From assembly GCF_029193885.1 (NCBI RefSeq), contig NZ_JARFVB010000019.1, forward strand, positions 1-63,255: a DNA stretch of 63,255 nucleotides. Direction: 5' to 3'. The notes under the pieces are model-generated. The model made no database searches. It had not been told where the DNA came from and worked only from the letters and a program-made list of their open reading frames with translations. This DNA comes from Flagellimonas yonaguniensis (lineage in GTDB: Bacteria > Bacteroidota > Bacteroidia > Flavobacteriales > Flavobacteriaceae). The position numbers and the translations under genes were made by a program. Of this stretch, positions 28,960 through 38,296 are shown piece after piece. How positions within the stretch are numbered: the stretch's first letter is position 1; each line of letters starts with the position of its first letter.

Positions 28960-29004
28960 GTGAAAATCAGCTTTGGGCACCTTATGAACACTCTTTTTTC
29001 TTCT

Positions 29005-31761
29005 TTAAAAGGTAATCAGGAAATTGGAAAGGTTCTCGGAACTATCCATATCCAATTTCTTCCGAAGTCGGTATCGATGTATCTCAACCCCTCTGATAGT
29101 TATCCCCATAAGTGGTGCTATCTCCTTCGTGGAAAGATTCATCTTTAGGTAAGCACAGAGCTTCAAATCCTTCGGGGTCAAAGAGGGATATGCCTTAAGC
29201 AATCTTTCGAAGAAATCTTCGTGCAGTTCTTTAAAGTTGACCTCGAAACGCTTCCAATCTTCCGTATCCTCAATGGAGTTGTTGAGCTTTTTAACAAATG
29301 AACGGTACCGCTGGGAATTGGAAAACTTATCCTTGTTCATGACCAGCATGTTCTTCAGTTCCAAGATCATTTCATTTTTCCTGGCAATGTTCAAGGTGGT
29401 ACTGGCCAATTCATTTTGCTTGAGCCTAACTTCCTTGGCCAATTCTTCTTTTTCGAGTTTTGCCATACGCTCCTGCTGCTCGTGCTTCATGCGTTCTTCC
29501 AGTTCACGGTGCTTCCTATTCAACTTTTTTCTATTGAACCTCCGTACCAAATAAACGGCCAACAAGGCCAAGGCAACATAGATGAACAAACTCCACCAAG
29601 AAAAATACCATGGTGGCGCTATTTGAAAATCAAGTGTGTTGAAATCCGAGACCGTGTTGCCCATTCCCACTGTGGCAACCTTTAGAGCGTACTCTCCAAA
29701 AGGTAGGTTTTGAAAATTGATGAAACCGTTTTCCGAGTATTCGGAATACTTCTTGGGCCCTTCCAACTCGTAATAGTAGTTGGGCGAAATGTATTCAGGA
29801 GAAGCTATCTCCACAGTAATGGACTGTGAATACCTGAATGGGATTTCAAAGGCTCCACGCTTTACGGATCTCTTCATTCTTTGATCCTGCAGTACCACAA
29901 AGTCGGGTACCGGAATCTCTTGGACCTCGGAAATACTTTTCAACCCCGCATCGTTGATCTTGGCAAAACCGTCCGTTAAAGTAATGTACGACATACTATC
30001 GCTTACCTTGACCACATTTTGGGAATCGGGAGCCAATCGCTCACGCATCGGTAAATCGGTTATCATAAGGCTGTCCCCCTTTAAGTTGGTATGGATGATG
30101 GCTTTTTGTTCCTCATCATCAACAAACCAAAAGTACCTTTCATCAAAGAACAGCAGTTCCTTGTTCCGATAGTCCGTGAATTCATCAAAGGTTTCGATTC
30201 GGTCCCCAATGGGATTATAGTTGTACCAAGTGCCCTCACTGTTCAATACAATTTTGTTCTTGATGTTGTACAGTTTTACATTGTATTCGCTCGGGGCGCC
30301 TTCATGATCAAATGATTGGATTTTGTCGAGTTCATCATAAGTTCCTGCTTCAAAATGGATCCTAAAAAAACCTTTATAAGGATGTGCCACCCATAGCACG
30401 TTTGGGGTTTCAAAACACAATTGCTTTACTGGTGCGCTGTATCCTTCTATGCGCTCCACGTCCCATTTGCCATTTTCCAATTTTTGGAATTTGGCCAATC
30501 CATTGTAGGTTCCTTGGACATACGTGGCATTTTGGTCGGGAACTTTTATGATTTGATACCCTCCTGCCACTGAGCTCAATAGTTCAAACCTACCCTTGTC
30601 GACCTTATAGGTCCCTGTGTTGTGCCCGCAAAGTAAATCGCCCTCAAGGACTTCCAGATCCCATACGTGCCCTTGCGATCCTTCAACAAATCTCAGTTCA
30701 TTCCCTTCAAAATAGAACACTCCCGTGTTACTTCCCAAAAACAACGTATTATTGAACCAAGCTATATCGTAGACCATTCCTAAAGTTCCTGTATAATCGG
30801 TATAGTAAGATATTGGATTGTTGAGTCGAACACGTGCAATTCCGTTGTCCAGGCCCAACCATAACTGATTGTTGACGAATAATGAAGAAAGCACTGTATT
30901 GTTTTGAAGTCCGGATTCCCTATTCAATATTCGGTAGCTTCTTGAAACCGTGTCATAGAGGTACATTCCATTTTTAATGGTTCCAAATCCCAATAGCCCC
31001 TGCCCCAAGACGGCTATTTTGTTCAATTGATGTTCCTTCAATGCCTTGTTGACCGGTGTTGACCAAGGCACAAGGTCTTTTCCATCATATAGGTAACAAC
31101 CATGCAATTTGGTCCCTATCAATAGCTTGCCATCTAAAACGGCCATATCGTTCACCGTCTTGTCCAACAAGAGGTGTTGATCGGGCAAGGGCACCATTTT
31201 CTCCCCTTTGACTTCAAAAAGTCCCTTAACCTCAGCGGCAACCACCAATCGACCTTGGAACTCGATAAAATCCGAAACCACAAACGAAGGGTCCACAACG
31301 GTTATCTCATCATCGGCATACACATAAAGGACAGAAAAGGAGCGGAACAGCACTTTTCCATCTTGGGTGGCGAAAATTTCCCAAAATTCCTCGCTGGTAA
31401 AGGTATGGTCACCAATCAAGTGGGTCAGGGAAGTATATCCAAGTTCCCCGAATGCATTCTTGGTCCAATAGCCGAATTCCTCATAGGATCCTGTATAAAT
31501 CCTATCTCCAATACTCTCCACAGAACGGATAATGGTGTTATTGGGCAACTTGTTCAGGGTCCATTTCTCTCCATTGTAGTGCAGCAAGCCTTTATTGTTG
31601 GCCACAAAAAGTTCTCCGTCCGCATTGGCGGAAACATCCCAGTTTTTACTGCCCCCCTTATAGTCCAACAATTGATAGTTCTGTATCGGAGGAACCAATT
31701 GCTGTGCCGCTACCGATAAACAGCCAAGGTAAATAACAATGGAAAATAGCCTAAATAACAT
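29005..31761 (-). CDS. Propeller/Y_Y_Y/LuxR transcriptional regulator (SusR-like)
   Basis: About 918 residues from the ATG at 31761. Signal peptide (CLSVAAQQ), then a large seven-bladed-type beta-propeller sensor region (about 20-590), a Y_Y_Y domain at about 640-710 (YYYELEGPKKYSEYSENG), one membrane helix (WWSLFIYVALALLAVYLV), a charged coiled coil and a C-terminal LuxR-type helix-turn-helix (NLSTKEIAPLMGITIRGVEI). The sensor part lies in the periplasm, and the HTH lies in the cytoplasm. There is no kinase or receiver domain, so it is a one-protein transmembrane regulator like SusR. It probably senses an oligosaccharide and activates the susC operon that starts 234 bases downstream. Confidence 0.9.
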   Translation of the reverse strand: MLFRLFSIVIYLGCLSVAAQQLVPPIQNYQLLDYKGGSKNWDVSANADGELFVANNKGLLHYNGEKWTLNKLPNNTIIRSVESIGDRIYTGSYEEFGYWTKNAFGELGYTSLTHLIGDHTFTSEEFWEIFATQDGKVLFRSFSVLYVYADDEITVVDPSFVVSDFIEFQGRLVVAAEVKGLFEVKGEKMVPLPDQHLLLDKTVNDMAVLDGKLLIGTKLHGCYLYDGKDLVPWSTPVNKALKEHQLNKIAVLGQGLLGFGTIKNGMYLYDTVSRSYRILNRESGLQNNTVLSSLFVNNQLWLGLDNGIARVRLNNPISYYTDYTGTLGMVYDIAWFNNTLFLGSNTGVFYFEGNELRFVEGSQGHVWDLEVLEGDLLCGHNTGTYKVDKGRFELLSSVAGGYQIIKVPDQNATYVQGTYNGLAKFQKLENGKWDVERIEGYSAPVKQLCFETPNVLWVAHPYKGFFRIHFEAGTYDELDKIQSFDHEGAPSEYNVKLYNIKNKIVLNSEGTWYNYNPIGDRIETFDEFTDYRNKELLFFDERYFWFVDDEEQKAIIHTNLKGDSLMITDLPMRERLAPDSQNVVKVSDSMSYITLTDGFAKINDAGLKSISEVQEIPVPDFVVLQDQRMKRSVKRGAFEIPFRYSQSITVEIASPEYISPNYYYELEGPKKYSEYSENGFINFQNLPFGEYALKVATVGMGNTVSDFNTLDFQIAPPWYFSWWSLFIYVALALLAVYLVRRFNRKKLNRKHRELEERMKHEQQERMAKLEKEELAKEVRLKQNELASTTLNIARKNEMILELKNMLVMNKDKFSNSQRYRSFVKKLNNSIEDTEDWKRFEVNFKELHEDFFERLLKAYPSLTPKDLKLCAYLKMNLSTKEIAPLMGITIRGVEIHRYRLRKKLDMDSSENLSNFLITF

Positions 31762-31926
31762 ACCGTATTGTTTAGAGCATAAAAATCCTTCGAAACATTG
31801 AATATACAAAACCACTGGAAATCATTTTTCCGGTAAAGTGTCTTTGTCAGACAAAAATGTACGAAGACATTAATCCATTACAAATGTACAACTGATTGAT
31901 TTTTAGAAGACCGATCGGAGGCAGAT

Positions 31927-33396
31927 TCAATCCAATTGAACATCAATTCTGTCCATACCATCGGGAAAGTCCATGACCAACGGCAGTAAAAAATAAACGG
32001 CCAAGGTCATCAATACAATAGATACCATGTTCATAAAAAAGCCAGATCGTACCATTTCCGGAATCCGTAAATAACCGGCCCCAAAGACAACTGCATTGGG
32101 AGGGGTTGCCACTGGCAACATAAAGGCACAGGACGCTGCGACCGTACAGGCCACCATAAGTATGAACGGGTCGACTTGCAATGACACCGCCAAAGGGGCC
32201 AGAACCGGTAACATCATGGCAGTGGTCGCCAAATTTGAGGTGATCTCGGTCAAAAAATTGATGGAAGCCACAACAAGCAATAAGACGCCAAACAGTGAAA
32301 ACCCATCAAAAAATGTCATTTGACCACCCAGATAAAGGTCCAGCCCCGTATCCTGAAACCCTTTTGCTATTGCCAAACCTCCACCGAAAAGCAGAATGAT
32401 CCCCCATGGAATCCCCAGGGCTTCATCCCATTGGATCAGAGGCCGGCCTTTACCATTTGCCGGAATAATGAAAAGCAATATTGCAGAACCGATCGCAATA
32501 ATGGTATCATCAATCCCAGGTATGAGATTTTGCAATAAAAATGATCTCGTTATCCAGCAAAAAGCGGTCAGTACAAAAACGAACAGTACCATTTTCTCCT
32601 CCTTGCCCATGGGTCCCAATTCAACCAAGAGCCTATTAATCTCCTTTTTCCCTCCGGGGAAGCGTACCTCTTCCAATGGATAGGCCAACCTTGTCAGATA
32701 CAGCCAGGCCAATACCAAGAGAACCGATGCAACGGGCACACCAAATTTCATCCATTGCCAAAAGCTGATGTCCACTCCATATGCCTCTTGGACAAAACCA
32801 GCAAAAACCAAATTGGGAGGTGTGCCAATCAAGGTTGCGATACCCCCAATTGATGCGGCATAAGCTATGCCCAACATCATTAACTTACCAAACAGCTCGT
32901 TCTCATCCTTCAGGGTATTGGGGCTATCCTTCAATTGTTTTACTATGGAAATGGCCATGGGCAATACCATCACTGTTGTTGCCGTATTGGAAATCCACAT
33001 GGAAAGAAAGGCCGTTGCTACCATAAAGCCCAATACTATGGTATACATATTGGTTCCGATGGCCCTTATGATGTGAAGTGCTATTCTTTTGTGTAGGCCC
33101 CATTTCTCCATCGCTATGGCCAACATAAATCCTCCCATATAAAGAAACACATATTTATGGCCATAGCTGGCAGTGGTATCGCTCAATGAAATTGAACCCA
33201 ACAAAGGGAACAGGATGATGGGGAGCAATGCCGTTGCCGCTATTGGAATCACTTCAAAGACCCACCAAACCCCTATCCATAAGGTAGCTGCCAAAATATC
33301 ACGCCCCTCCTCGGAGAGGCCGTCCCCTGCAAAATGGAAATGGACCAGGGCAAATAGAAGCGGCCCCAATACAAAGCCGAATTTCTTATATGACAT
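31927..33396 (-). CDS. SLC13/DASS-family sodium-coupled carboxylate transporter
   Basis: About 489 residues from the ATG at 33396; the longer reading adds 49 non-membrane residues. Roughly a dozen hydrophobic segments. The family signatures are SNTATTVMVLPMAISIV with IGTPPN and, in the second half, TSNLATTAMMLPVLAPLA with VATPPNAVVFG; the two SNT-like motifs bind sodium and carboxylate. Typical substrates are C4-dicarboxylates, citrate or sulfate. A terminator lies just upstream, so it may have its own promoter. In this setting it could move a uronate-like or dicarboxylate product, or sulfate. Confidence 0.92.
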   Translation of the reverse strand: MSYKKFGFVLGPLLFALVHFHFAGDGLSEEGRDILAATLWIGVWWVFEVIPIAATALLPIILFPLLGSISLSDTTASYGHKYVFLYMGGFMLAIAMEKWGLHKRIALHIIRAIGTNMYTIVLGFMVATAFLSMWISNTATTVMVLPMAISIVKQLKDSPNTLKDENELFGKLMMLGIAYAASIGGIATLIGTPPNLVFAGFVQEAYGVDISFWQWMKFGVPVASVLLVLAWLYLTRLAYPLEEVRFPGGKKEINRLLVELGPMGKEEKMVLFVFVLTAFCWITRSFLLQNLIPGIDDTIIAIGSAILLFIIPANGKGRPLIQWDEALGIPWGIILLFGGGLAIAKGFQDTGLDLYLGGQMTFFDGFSLFGVLLLVVASINFLTEITSNLATTAMMLPVLAPLAVSLQVDPFILMVACTVAASCAFMLPVATPPNAVVFGAGYLRIPEMVRSGFFMNMVSIVLMTLAVYFLLPLVMDFPDGMDRIDVQLD

Positions 33397-33422
33397 TATG
33401 TTGTTGTTTAGTTGTGCGTAAA

Positions 33423-33460
33423 TAAAAAAGGGACAGTGGCCAAGGCACACTATCCCTTTG
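33423..33460 (-). terminator. Hairpin terminator between the PcRGLX-like gene and the SLC13 gene
   Basis: The stem AAGGGATAGTG/CACTGTCCCTT on the minus strand (33448-33458 with 33428-33438, one U.G pair) is followed by TTTTATTT. The pair is a mismatch (C.A) on the plus strand, so the signal reads in the minus direction. It starts about 18 bases past the stop of the 886-residue gene. Confidence 0.65.
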
Positions 33461-33475
33461 CGAAGATTACTGGAT

Positions 33476-36136
33476 TTAGTCGATACGCTCTTGATCCATC
33501 CAATAGAGCAAGTAAGGTATATTGTAAGCATGCGTCCATCCAAACACGCGAAGCCCTTGATTTGTTTGCCAATTGGTAAATCTTCCCATGCTCATGGGCA
33601 AGTTCGATATCTCCAAAAGGTCTTCACTATATTCTGCTGCACTTTCGTATGCATCTGGTTCTTTTGGCAATTCACCAATTTTAAGCTTCTCTGCACGTGC
33701 AAGCGCCTCATCCAAATACACCTTTTCCCCACTGATTTCGTATCCTAACAATAAGGGGTAAATGGTAGCTAGATAAGATTCCATCTCGTGGTTCAGGGGA
33801 GGCACATCCCTTACCCATCTGGCGTGTTTCAACAAAGCTTTGCGGACCTTCTCATCCCCTGTTATCTGCTGATATTTATAAAGCCCTTGTGCCACATAAG
33901 TTTGACTGTAGCCATACCTGTCCAACAATAGATTACCACCTTGGCGTTCTTGGAACTCCAACGTCATTCGCACCCTATCATCGAGTTCATCTTTGTACTT
34001 TTGAAGTTTTGTTGCATCGTAAAGCTCCACTAGATTCAACACCGATAAATACAGTCTTCTTCCTCTAAGATCGTGTTCCCCCCAAATTCTATTAATATAA
34101 GTGTCCCCTGTCATTTTTGCCACCTCCAGCGCTCTATGGTCTGCAGCTAGATAGTAATCGGCTATCCATCCTTGAATCCAAACATGCGCACTCAACAAGG
34201 AATACCAGTGCTCATTGGCATGCCTTCTTCCTATACCTAAGTAGGGCGTGGACTCTGGTTCATCCTCGAAGTTCCAAAAATCGATAGCATCATTAATCTG
34301 TCCAAAGTAAGTACGTTTTTTAGGCCAATGTATGTTGTCCACATCCATAGTATGTCTACTCATGGCCTGCGCCAATTCGAAGTATTTTGGGTCACCTGTA
34401 CGCATAAAGTTAGTCCACAACATAAAATCCACAGTGGGTTCGTTGTTGGTCCATTGAACCCATTTTCCATTATAATAATAGGTTTTTCCATCACCATAGT
34501 TGAACATCCCGTACCATGGTTCATGTTTTTGGTTGTAGGCCCACCACTGATACCTATATTGTAAGGCGTTTTCGAATTCAGGATGTTTGGAGGATATTGG
34601 TGCCATGTTACCATACACCTTGGAATTGACATACCATTCCGGAGTGGCATGTGCAACAGGGCTTTCCACAACGTAATCCATTTTTTCAGCTACATCCCTA
34701 TCGTTGTCATGAAAGTAATATATAAATTCCGTGGTCTTGGTTATACCTTGAGCAAGATTGGCCAACATTCCGCCATCAAGTTCCGTATGTTGCCTTTCAA
34801 AGCTCATCGGGCCATTTTCTTCTGGCCATATACTTCCCAAGAGCAAATTATTGGACGGGTCAACTTTTATCCCTTTAGGATATTCTTTCATGAAGTTCTT
34901 AATACCTACACCTATTCCCCTTTTACCATCGGTAATGTTCATCCACCCTTTGGCTCTTTCCGATTTTGCAAGCTCATCTTCCCCATGCTTAACCGTTGCC
35001 TCGAATTCAATCCCATTGGAGTCATCATCAGTTTCGATGGTTTCGTTTAGATAAATGTTCCTTAGGCTGGCCGCTCTTCGTCTTGAAGGCCCTTTCTGCA
35101 TTAGTTGAACTGGTGTATTTCCCTGCAAACTTGTTTCCTCTATGGTTGTTGATGCTTCATCATTTTGCCAAGATCCATCATACATTGGCATGGAAACCGT
35201 TGCATTATCATCCAAATGATACTTCAATTGGAGTCCAATCGCAGCGATTTTATCATTGGGTTGTGTCCAACCTTCATCGTCTCCCGTATTCTCAGATATA
35301 ATTTTTTTGTTTTGTGTTGCGATGTTCGCATGTTCCCCATCTTGTGGTTTATGTTTATCAGGAATACCAGTGTACGTCATTGTATGTAATACCTTTATGT
35401 AACTTTTTCCCGCATACGCATGCAACCAAATGGTAAAAGGCGACAGGTTGTTGTCCTCCCTACTATAGAGATATGTTCCCTCAATCCTAAAAATTGTATG
35501 CATGGGACCGGACCCTTTTTCTCGGAATACTTCGTTTATAACAGCTTTGGAAGAATCAATTCCAGCATCGTCCAAAAGATCCAAAAAGGAACCCCTGTGC
35601 TTTTCTGGTGATGAAGCTATCAATTCGCTTTCTTCAAACTTCCCATCTTTGTTTGAATCGAGGAAAACCTCATCCAAAAAACCATTCCCTTTTTTATGGA
35701 TTGAAAAAGAAATGGGTCCAGTATTGACATCTATTCCTCCTTGTGGTCTCATATTGTTTGTGGAAATTATTCTTTCATTAGGAAGGATAGGAACTACTTT
35801 GTCTCCATACTCCAACACATAATCCTGTGTATCTTCTGAAAAGAAGAATACCCATATCCATTTCACACTATCATCAGTTGGGGCCCAATTGCTTACCTCA
35901 GTGGTTTGGCATGGGATTTCTTTTCCGCTTGAAGTCATCAACCTTACATGATCTGCTGATTTGAGTTCTCCTTTGGCAAAGGGAATGCCCAAGGTTATGG
36001 GAGCCCCTTTTTTGTTGTTCTCTACCGTAATGCTAACCTGTTTCCCGGATGACTCGGTTTCAGTACAGGAATGAAGCAGGATACTTGCTAATAGAAATAT
36101 AAGTAGTATTCTCATTTGTATTGAAATATTATTCAT
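33476..36136 (-). CDS. PcRGLX/YetA-like lipoprotein (putative polysaccharide lyase)
   Basis: 886-residue lipoprotein (lipobox LHSC). The layout matches exo-rhamnogalacturonan lyase-like (PcRGLX/YetA) proteins: an N-terminal beta-domain (GAPITLGIPFAKGEL at about 44-58), a middle super-sandwich domain (about 250-480), and a C-terminal (alpha/alpha) toroid (about 500-860) with LWTNFMRTGDPKYFELAQAM and HWYSLLSAHVWIQGW. Related fungal enzymes (PL26) release unsaturated galacturonate-rhamnose units, but activity varies across the family and no catalytic residue can be assigned. The ATG at 36136 overlaps the ROK kinase stop by 8 bases; a second start at 36115 is possible. Confidence 0.75.
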   Translation of the reverse strand: MNNISIQMRILLIFLLASILLHSCTETESSGKQVSITVENNKKGAPITLGIPFAKGELKSADHVRLMTSSGKEIPCQTTEVSNWAPTDDSVKWIWVFFFSEDTQDYVLEYGDKVVPILPNERIISTNNMRPQGGIDVNTGPISFSIHKKGNGFLDEVFLDSNKDGKFEESELIASSPEKHRGSFLDLLDDAGIDSSKAVINEVFREKGSGPMHTIFRIEGTYLYSREDNNLSPFTIWLHAYAGKSYIKVLHTMTYTGIPDKHKPQDGEHANIATQNKKIISENTGDDEGWTQPNDKIAAIGLQLKYHLDDNATVSMPMYDGSWQNDEASTTIEETSLQGNTPVQLMQKGPSRRRAASLRNIYLNETIETDDDSNGIEFEATVKHGEDELAKSERAKGWMNITDGKRGIGVGIKNFMKEYPKGIKVDPSNNLLLGSIWPEENGPMSFERQHTELDGGMLANLAQGITKTTEFIYYFHDNDRDVAEKMDYVVESPVAHATPEWYVNSKVYGNMAPISSKHPEFENALQYRYQWWAYNQKHEPWYGMFNYGDGKTYYYNGKWVQWTNNEPTVDFMLWTNFMRTGDPKYFELAQAMSRHTMDVDNIHWPKKRTYFGQINDAIDFWNFEDEPESTPYLGIGRRHANEHWYSLLSAHVWIQGWIADYYLAADHRALEVAKMTGDTYINRIWGEHDLRGRRLYLSVLNLVELYDATKLQKYKDELDDRVRMTLEFQERQGGNLLLDRYGYSQTYVAQGLYKYQQITGDEKVRKALLKHARWVRDVPPLNHEMESYLATIYPLLLGYEISGEKVYLDEALARAEKLKIGELPKEPDAYESAAEYSEDLLEISNLPMSMGRFTNWQTNQGLRVFGWTHAYNIPYLLYWMDQERID

Positions 36137-36983
36137 TTTTCAGACAAAGTGCTGCTGCACCCAAAATGGGTGAATCCACCAAATCCGATGTTTCGATTTT
36201 AAAATTTTCAAGTTGTTTTTGATAGGCAAACGAGCCAAGGGTCTCTTGTAAGGACGCTTTGAAAAATGGGTAGGCATTACTTATTGAACCACCAAGGATA
36301 ATGGATTCCGGTGCAAACAAATAAAGAATGGCCTTTATGGCCTCTCCCAAATGCGCCCCATATTGTCTAAAAGCCGAAAGGGCTACCGTATCATCCTGTA
36401 CTGCCTTATGGAACAGTTCCTTTGCTGATTCCCCATATTCATGTTCAAAAAAGAAGCTTCCGGCATATTGTTCCATAATCCCATTTTTATAGGGGAGCAT
36501 ACCCACTTCACCAGCACCACACAGGACACCATTGTAAAGCTTGCTATCTATTAAAATTCCCATGCCGAGCCCTGTGCCCAATGAAAGGGCCACGCAATTA
36601 TCATAGCTTTTGGCCTTTCCAAAAAACTTCTCGCCCAATGCAAAACAATTGGCATCATTGTTTATAAATACCGGTACTTTGTATTTTTGTTGGACCAGTT
36701 CCTTTAATCGAACTTCCTTCCAATCTGGAATATTTTGAACATCGTAAACAATACCTGATTCTGAATCGACTATAGCAGGAACGCCTATTCCAATGCCCGC
36801 TACGGAATCATTGAACACTTCATCCATTATGGAAAACAAGTTGGAAAGCGTTTTCTTTTGGGAATCCTCGCGATTGACTCCCACCATTGCCGTTTGTACC
36901 ACCTGATTGCCTTCGACCCTTCCCGCTTTGATCTTGGTCCCACCGACATCAATCCCTAAAATCGTCTGTGCCTGTTTTTTCAC
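36129..36983 (-). CDS. ROK-family sugar kinase
   Basis: 284-residue cytoplasmic kinase with the ATP phosphate motif GIDVGGTKIKAG at 10-21, the catalytic Asp in FINNDANCFALGE, and GTGLGMGILIDSKLYNG. The usual ROK zinc motif CxCGxxGCxE is replaced by CGAGEVGMLPYKNG, so it probably lacks the bound zinc. It would phosphorylate glucose or a related hexose brought in by the MFS carrier. It starts with GTG and overlaps the MFS stop by one base (TAGTG), so the two are coupled. Confidence 0.88.
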   Translation of the reverse strand: MKKQAQTILGIDVGGTKIKAGRVEGNQVVQTAMVGVNREDSQKKTLSNLFSIMDEVFNDSVAGIGIGVPAIVDSESGIVYDVQNIPDWKEVRLKELVQQKYKVPVFINNDANCFALGEKFFGKAKSYDNCVALSLGTGLGMGILIDSKLYNGVLCGAGEVGMLPYKNGIMEQYAGSFFFEHEYGESAKELFHKAVQDDTVALSAFRQYGAHLGEAIKAILYLFAPESIILGGSISNAYPFFKASLQETLGSFAYQKQLENFKIETSDLVDSPILGAAALCLKNE

Positions 36984-38239
36984 TAATCCTTTTTTAAACT
37001 TATGGTCTTATTGTTTACCAAGGGTTTGGCCCAAAAGCCTATGGTAAGAATGAAAGCCAGTGGGATCATCAAGAAAAACATCCCTGTCTTTAGAGACAAT
37101 AGTTCACCCAATCCCCCTACAATAAAAGGAATCACAGCACCACCAGCTATTCCGGTACATAGAATCCCAGATAGGGAACCATGGTGCTCCTTCACTGAAT
37201 TGAGTGCCAAGGAAAATATGATGGAGTACATTACGGAAATGAAAAATCCAACCGCTGGAAAACCTATCAAAGCCATTTGCGCTGAACCCGTCAAAGCCAC
37301 AATAAGACTGATAACGGTTATGGATGTGGCCAAAATCAATAGTTTTCGACTGTCCATTACCTTGAGAAGCAACAGCCCCAACAGACAACCTACTGTGAGC
37401 ATGGCCCAAAAGTAGGATACCGTATCGGCACCGGTGGTTTTGGGATCAAGACCGTGGTATTGACTCAAAAACTGTGAAATCCAGTTCCCCACCCCTTGCT
37501 CAGTGCCCACATAGCAAAAGATGCCAAGGAAATAGAGAATTGTCCATTTATTCTTTAAAAGATCCCAATACGAACTTTTGCTGCCTGCCTTCTCTTCTTC
37601 GGTCTTTTCGAATTTTGGGTATTTGGTCAAAAAAACATAAATGAACAGGAACAAAGAGATCAATGCAAATACGATGTAAAGTGATGCCCAAGGCAAATCC
37701 TGTGGAACCCATCCACGCAACAATGACGCTACGGTATCATCCGAATGATCATCATTTACCAAATATTTGTACAAATAGGGACTCAAAAAGGATGCAGCAC
37801 CAAATACCAGTTGTGCCAAAACGGAATTAAAGGCAAAGTGCTCTTCGCCACCGGCAACCCTTAGCATCGGATTGATGATGACCTGTAAAACGGCCATACA
37901 ACATCCCAATACGAACAGCGTGATACTGAAAACCCCGTATTGTGGCAATAATGCAAAACCCAGGGAAGCAAGCGCCATGATCAAAAAAGAAACAGAAAGC
38001 AAAGTCCTTTCGCTATACTTTTCAGACAAAAATCCAGCGGGTATGGACATAATGCCATAAGCTATGAAAAAAGTGAAGGGCAATAGGCCCGTCAAAGTAA
38101 GGCTAAGGTCAAAGCTATCCTTTACATCCACAATAATGGAATTAAGAATGTTGGTAATGAAGGATATCACAAAAAACACGATCATTACCAATCCGATAAT
38201 GTGGGTATACCTTTTGGTCCTGGGCTTGCTGGTCTCCAT
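36983..38239 (-). CDS. FucP-type MFS sugar transporter
   Basis: 418-residue inner-membrane carrier with about 12 hydrophobic helices and the features of the FHS/FucP branch (FITNILNSIIVDVKDSF in helix 1, YGIMSIPAGFLSEKYSER loop, PMLRVAGG). Members import fucose, glucose, mannose or related sugars with protons. The ATG at 38239 is used because the reading from 38245 begins with TTG. It lies between a PIG-L deacetylase and a ROK kinase, which suggests one uptake and phosphorylation path. Confidence 0.9.
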   Translation of the reverse strand: METSKPRTKRYTHIIGLVMIVFFVISFITNILNSIIVDVKDSFDLSLTLTGLLPFTFFIAYGIMSIPAGFLSEKYSERTLLSVSFLIMALASLGFALLPQYGVFSITLFVLGCCMAVLQVIINPMLRVAGGEEHFAFNSVLAQLVFGAASFLSPYLYKYLVNDDHSDDTVASLLRGWVPQDLPWASLYIVFALISLFLFIYVFLTKYPKFEKTEEEKAGSKSSYWDLLKNKWTILYFLGIFCYVGTEQGVGNWISQFLSQYHGLDPKTTGADTVSYFWAMLTVGCLLGLLLLKVMDSRKLLILATSITVISLIVALTGSAQMALIGFPAVGFFISVMYSIIFSLALNSVKEHHGSLSGILCTGIAGGAVIPFIVGGLGELLSLKTGMFFLMIPLAFILTIGFWAKPLVNNKTISLKKD

Positions 38240-38296
38240 AGTCAATTGGTTGGTTATTTAAATTTGGATACTACCTGGGCGGTCAGTGGTGTTTGT

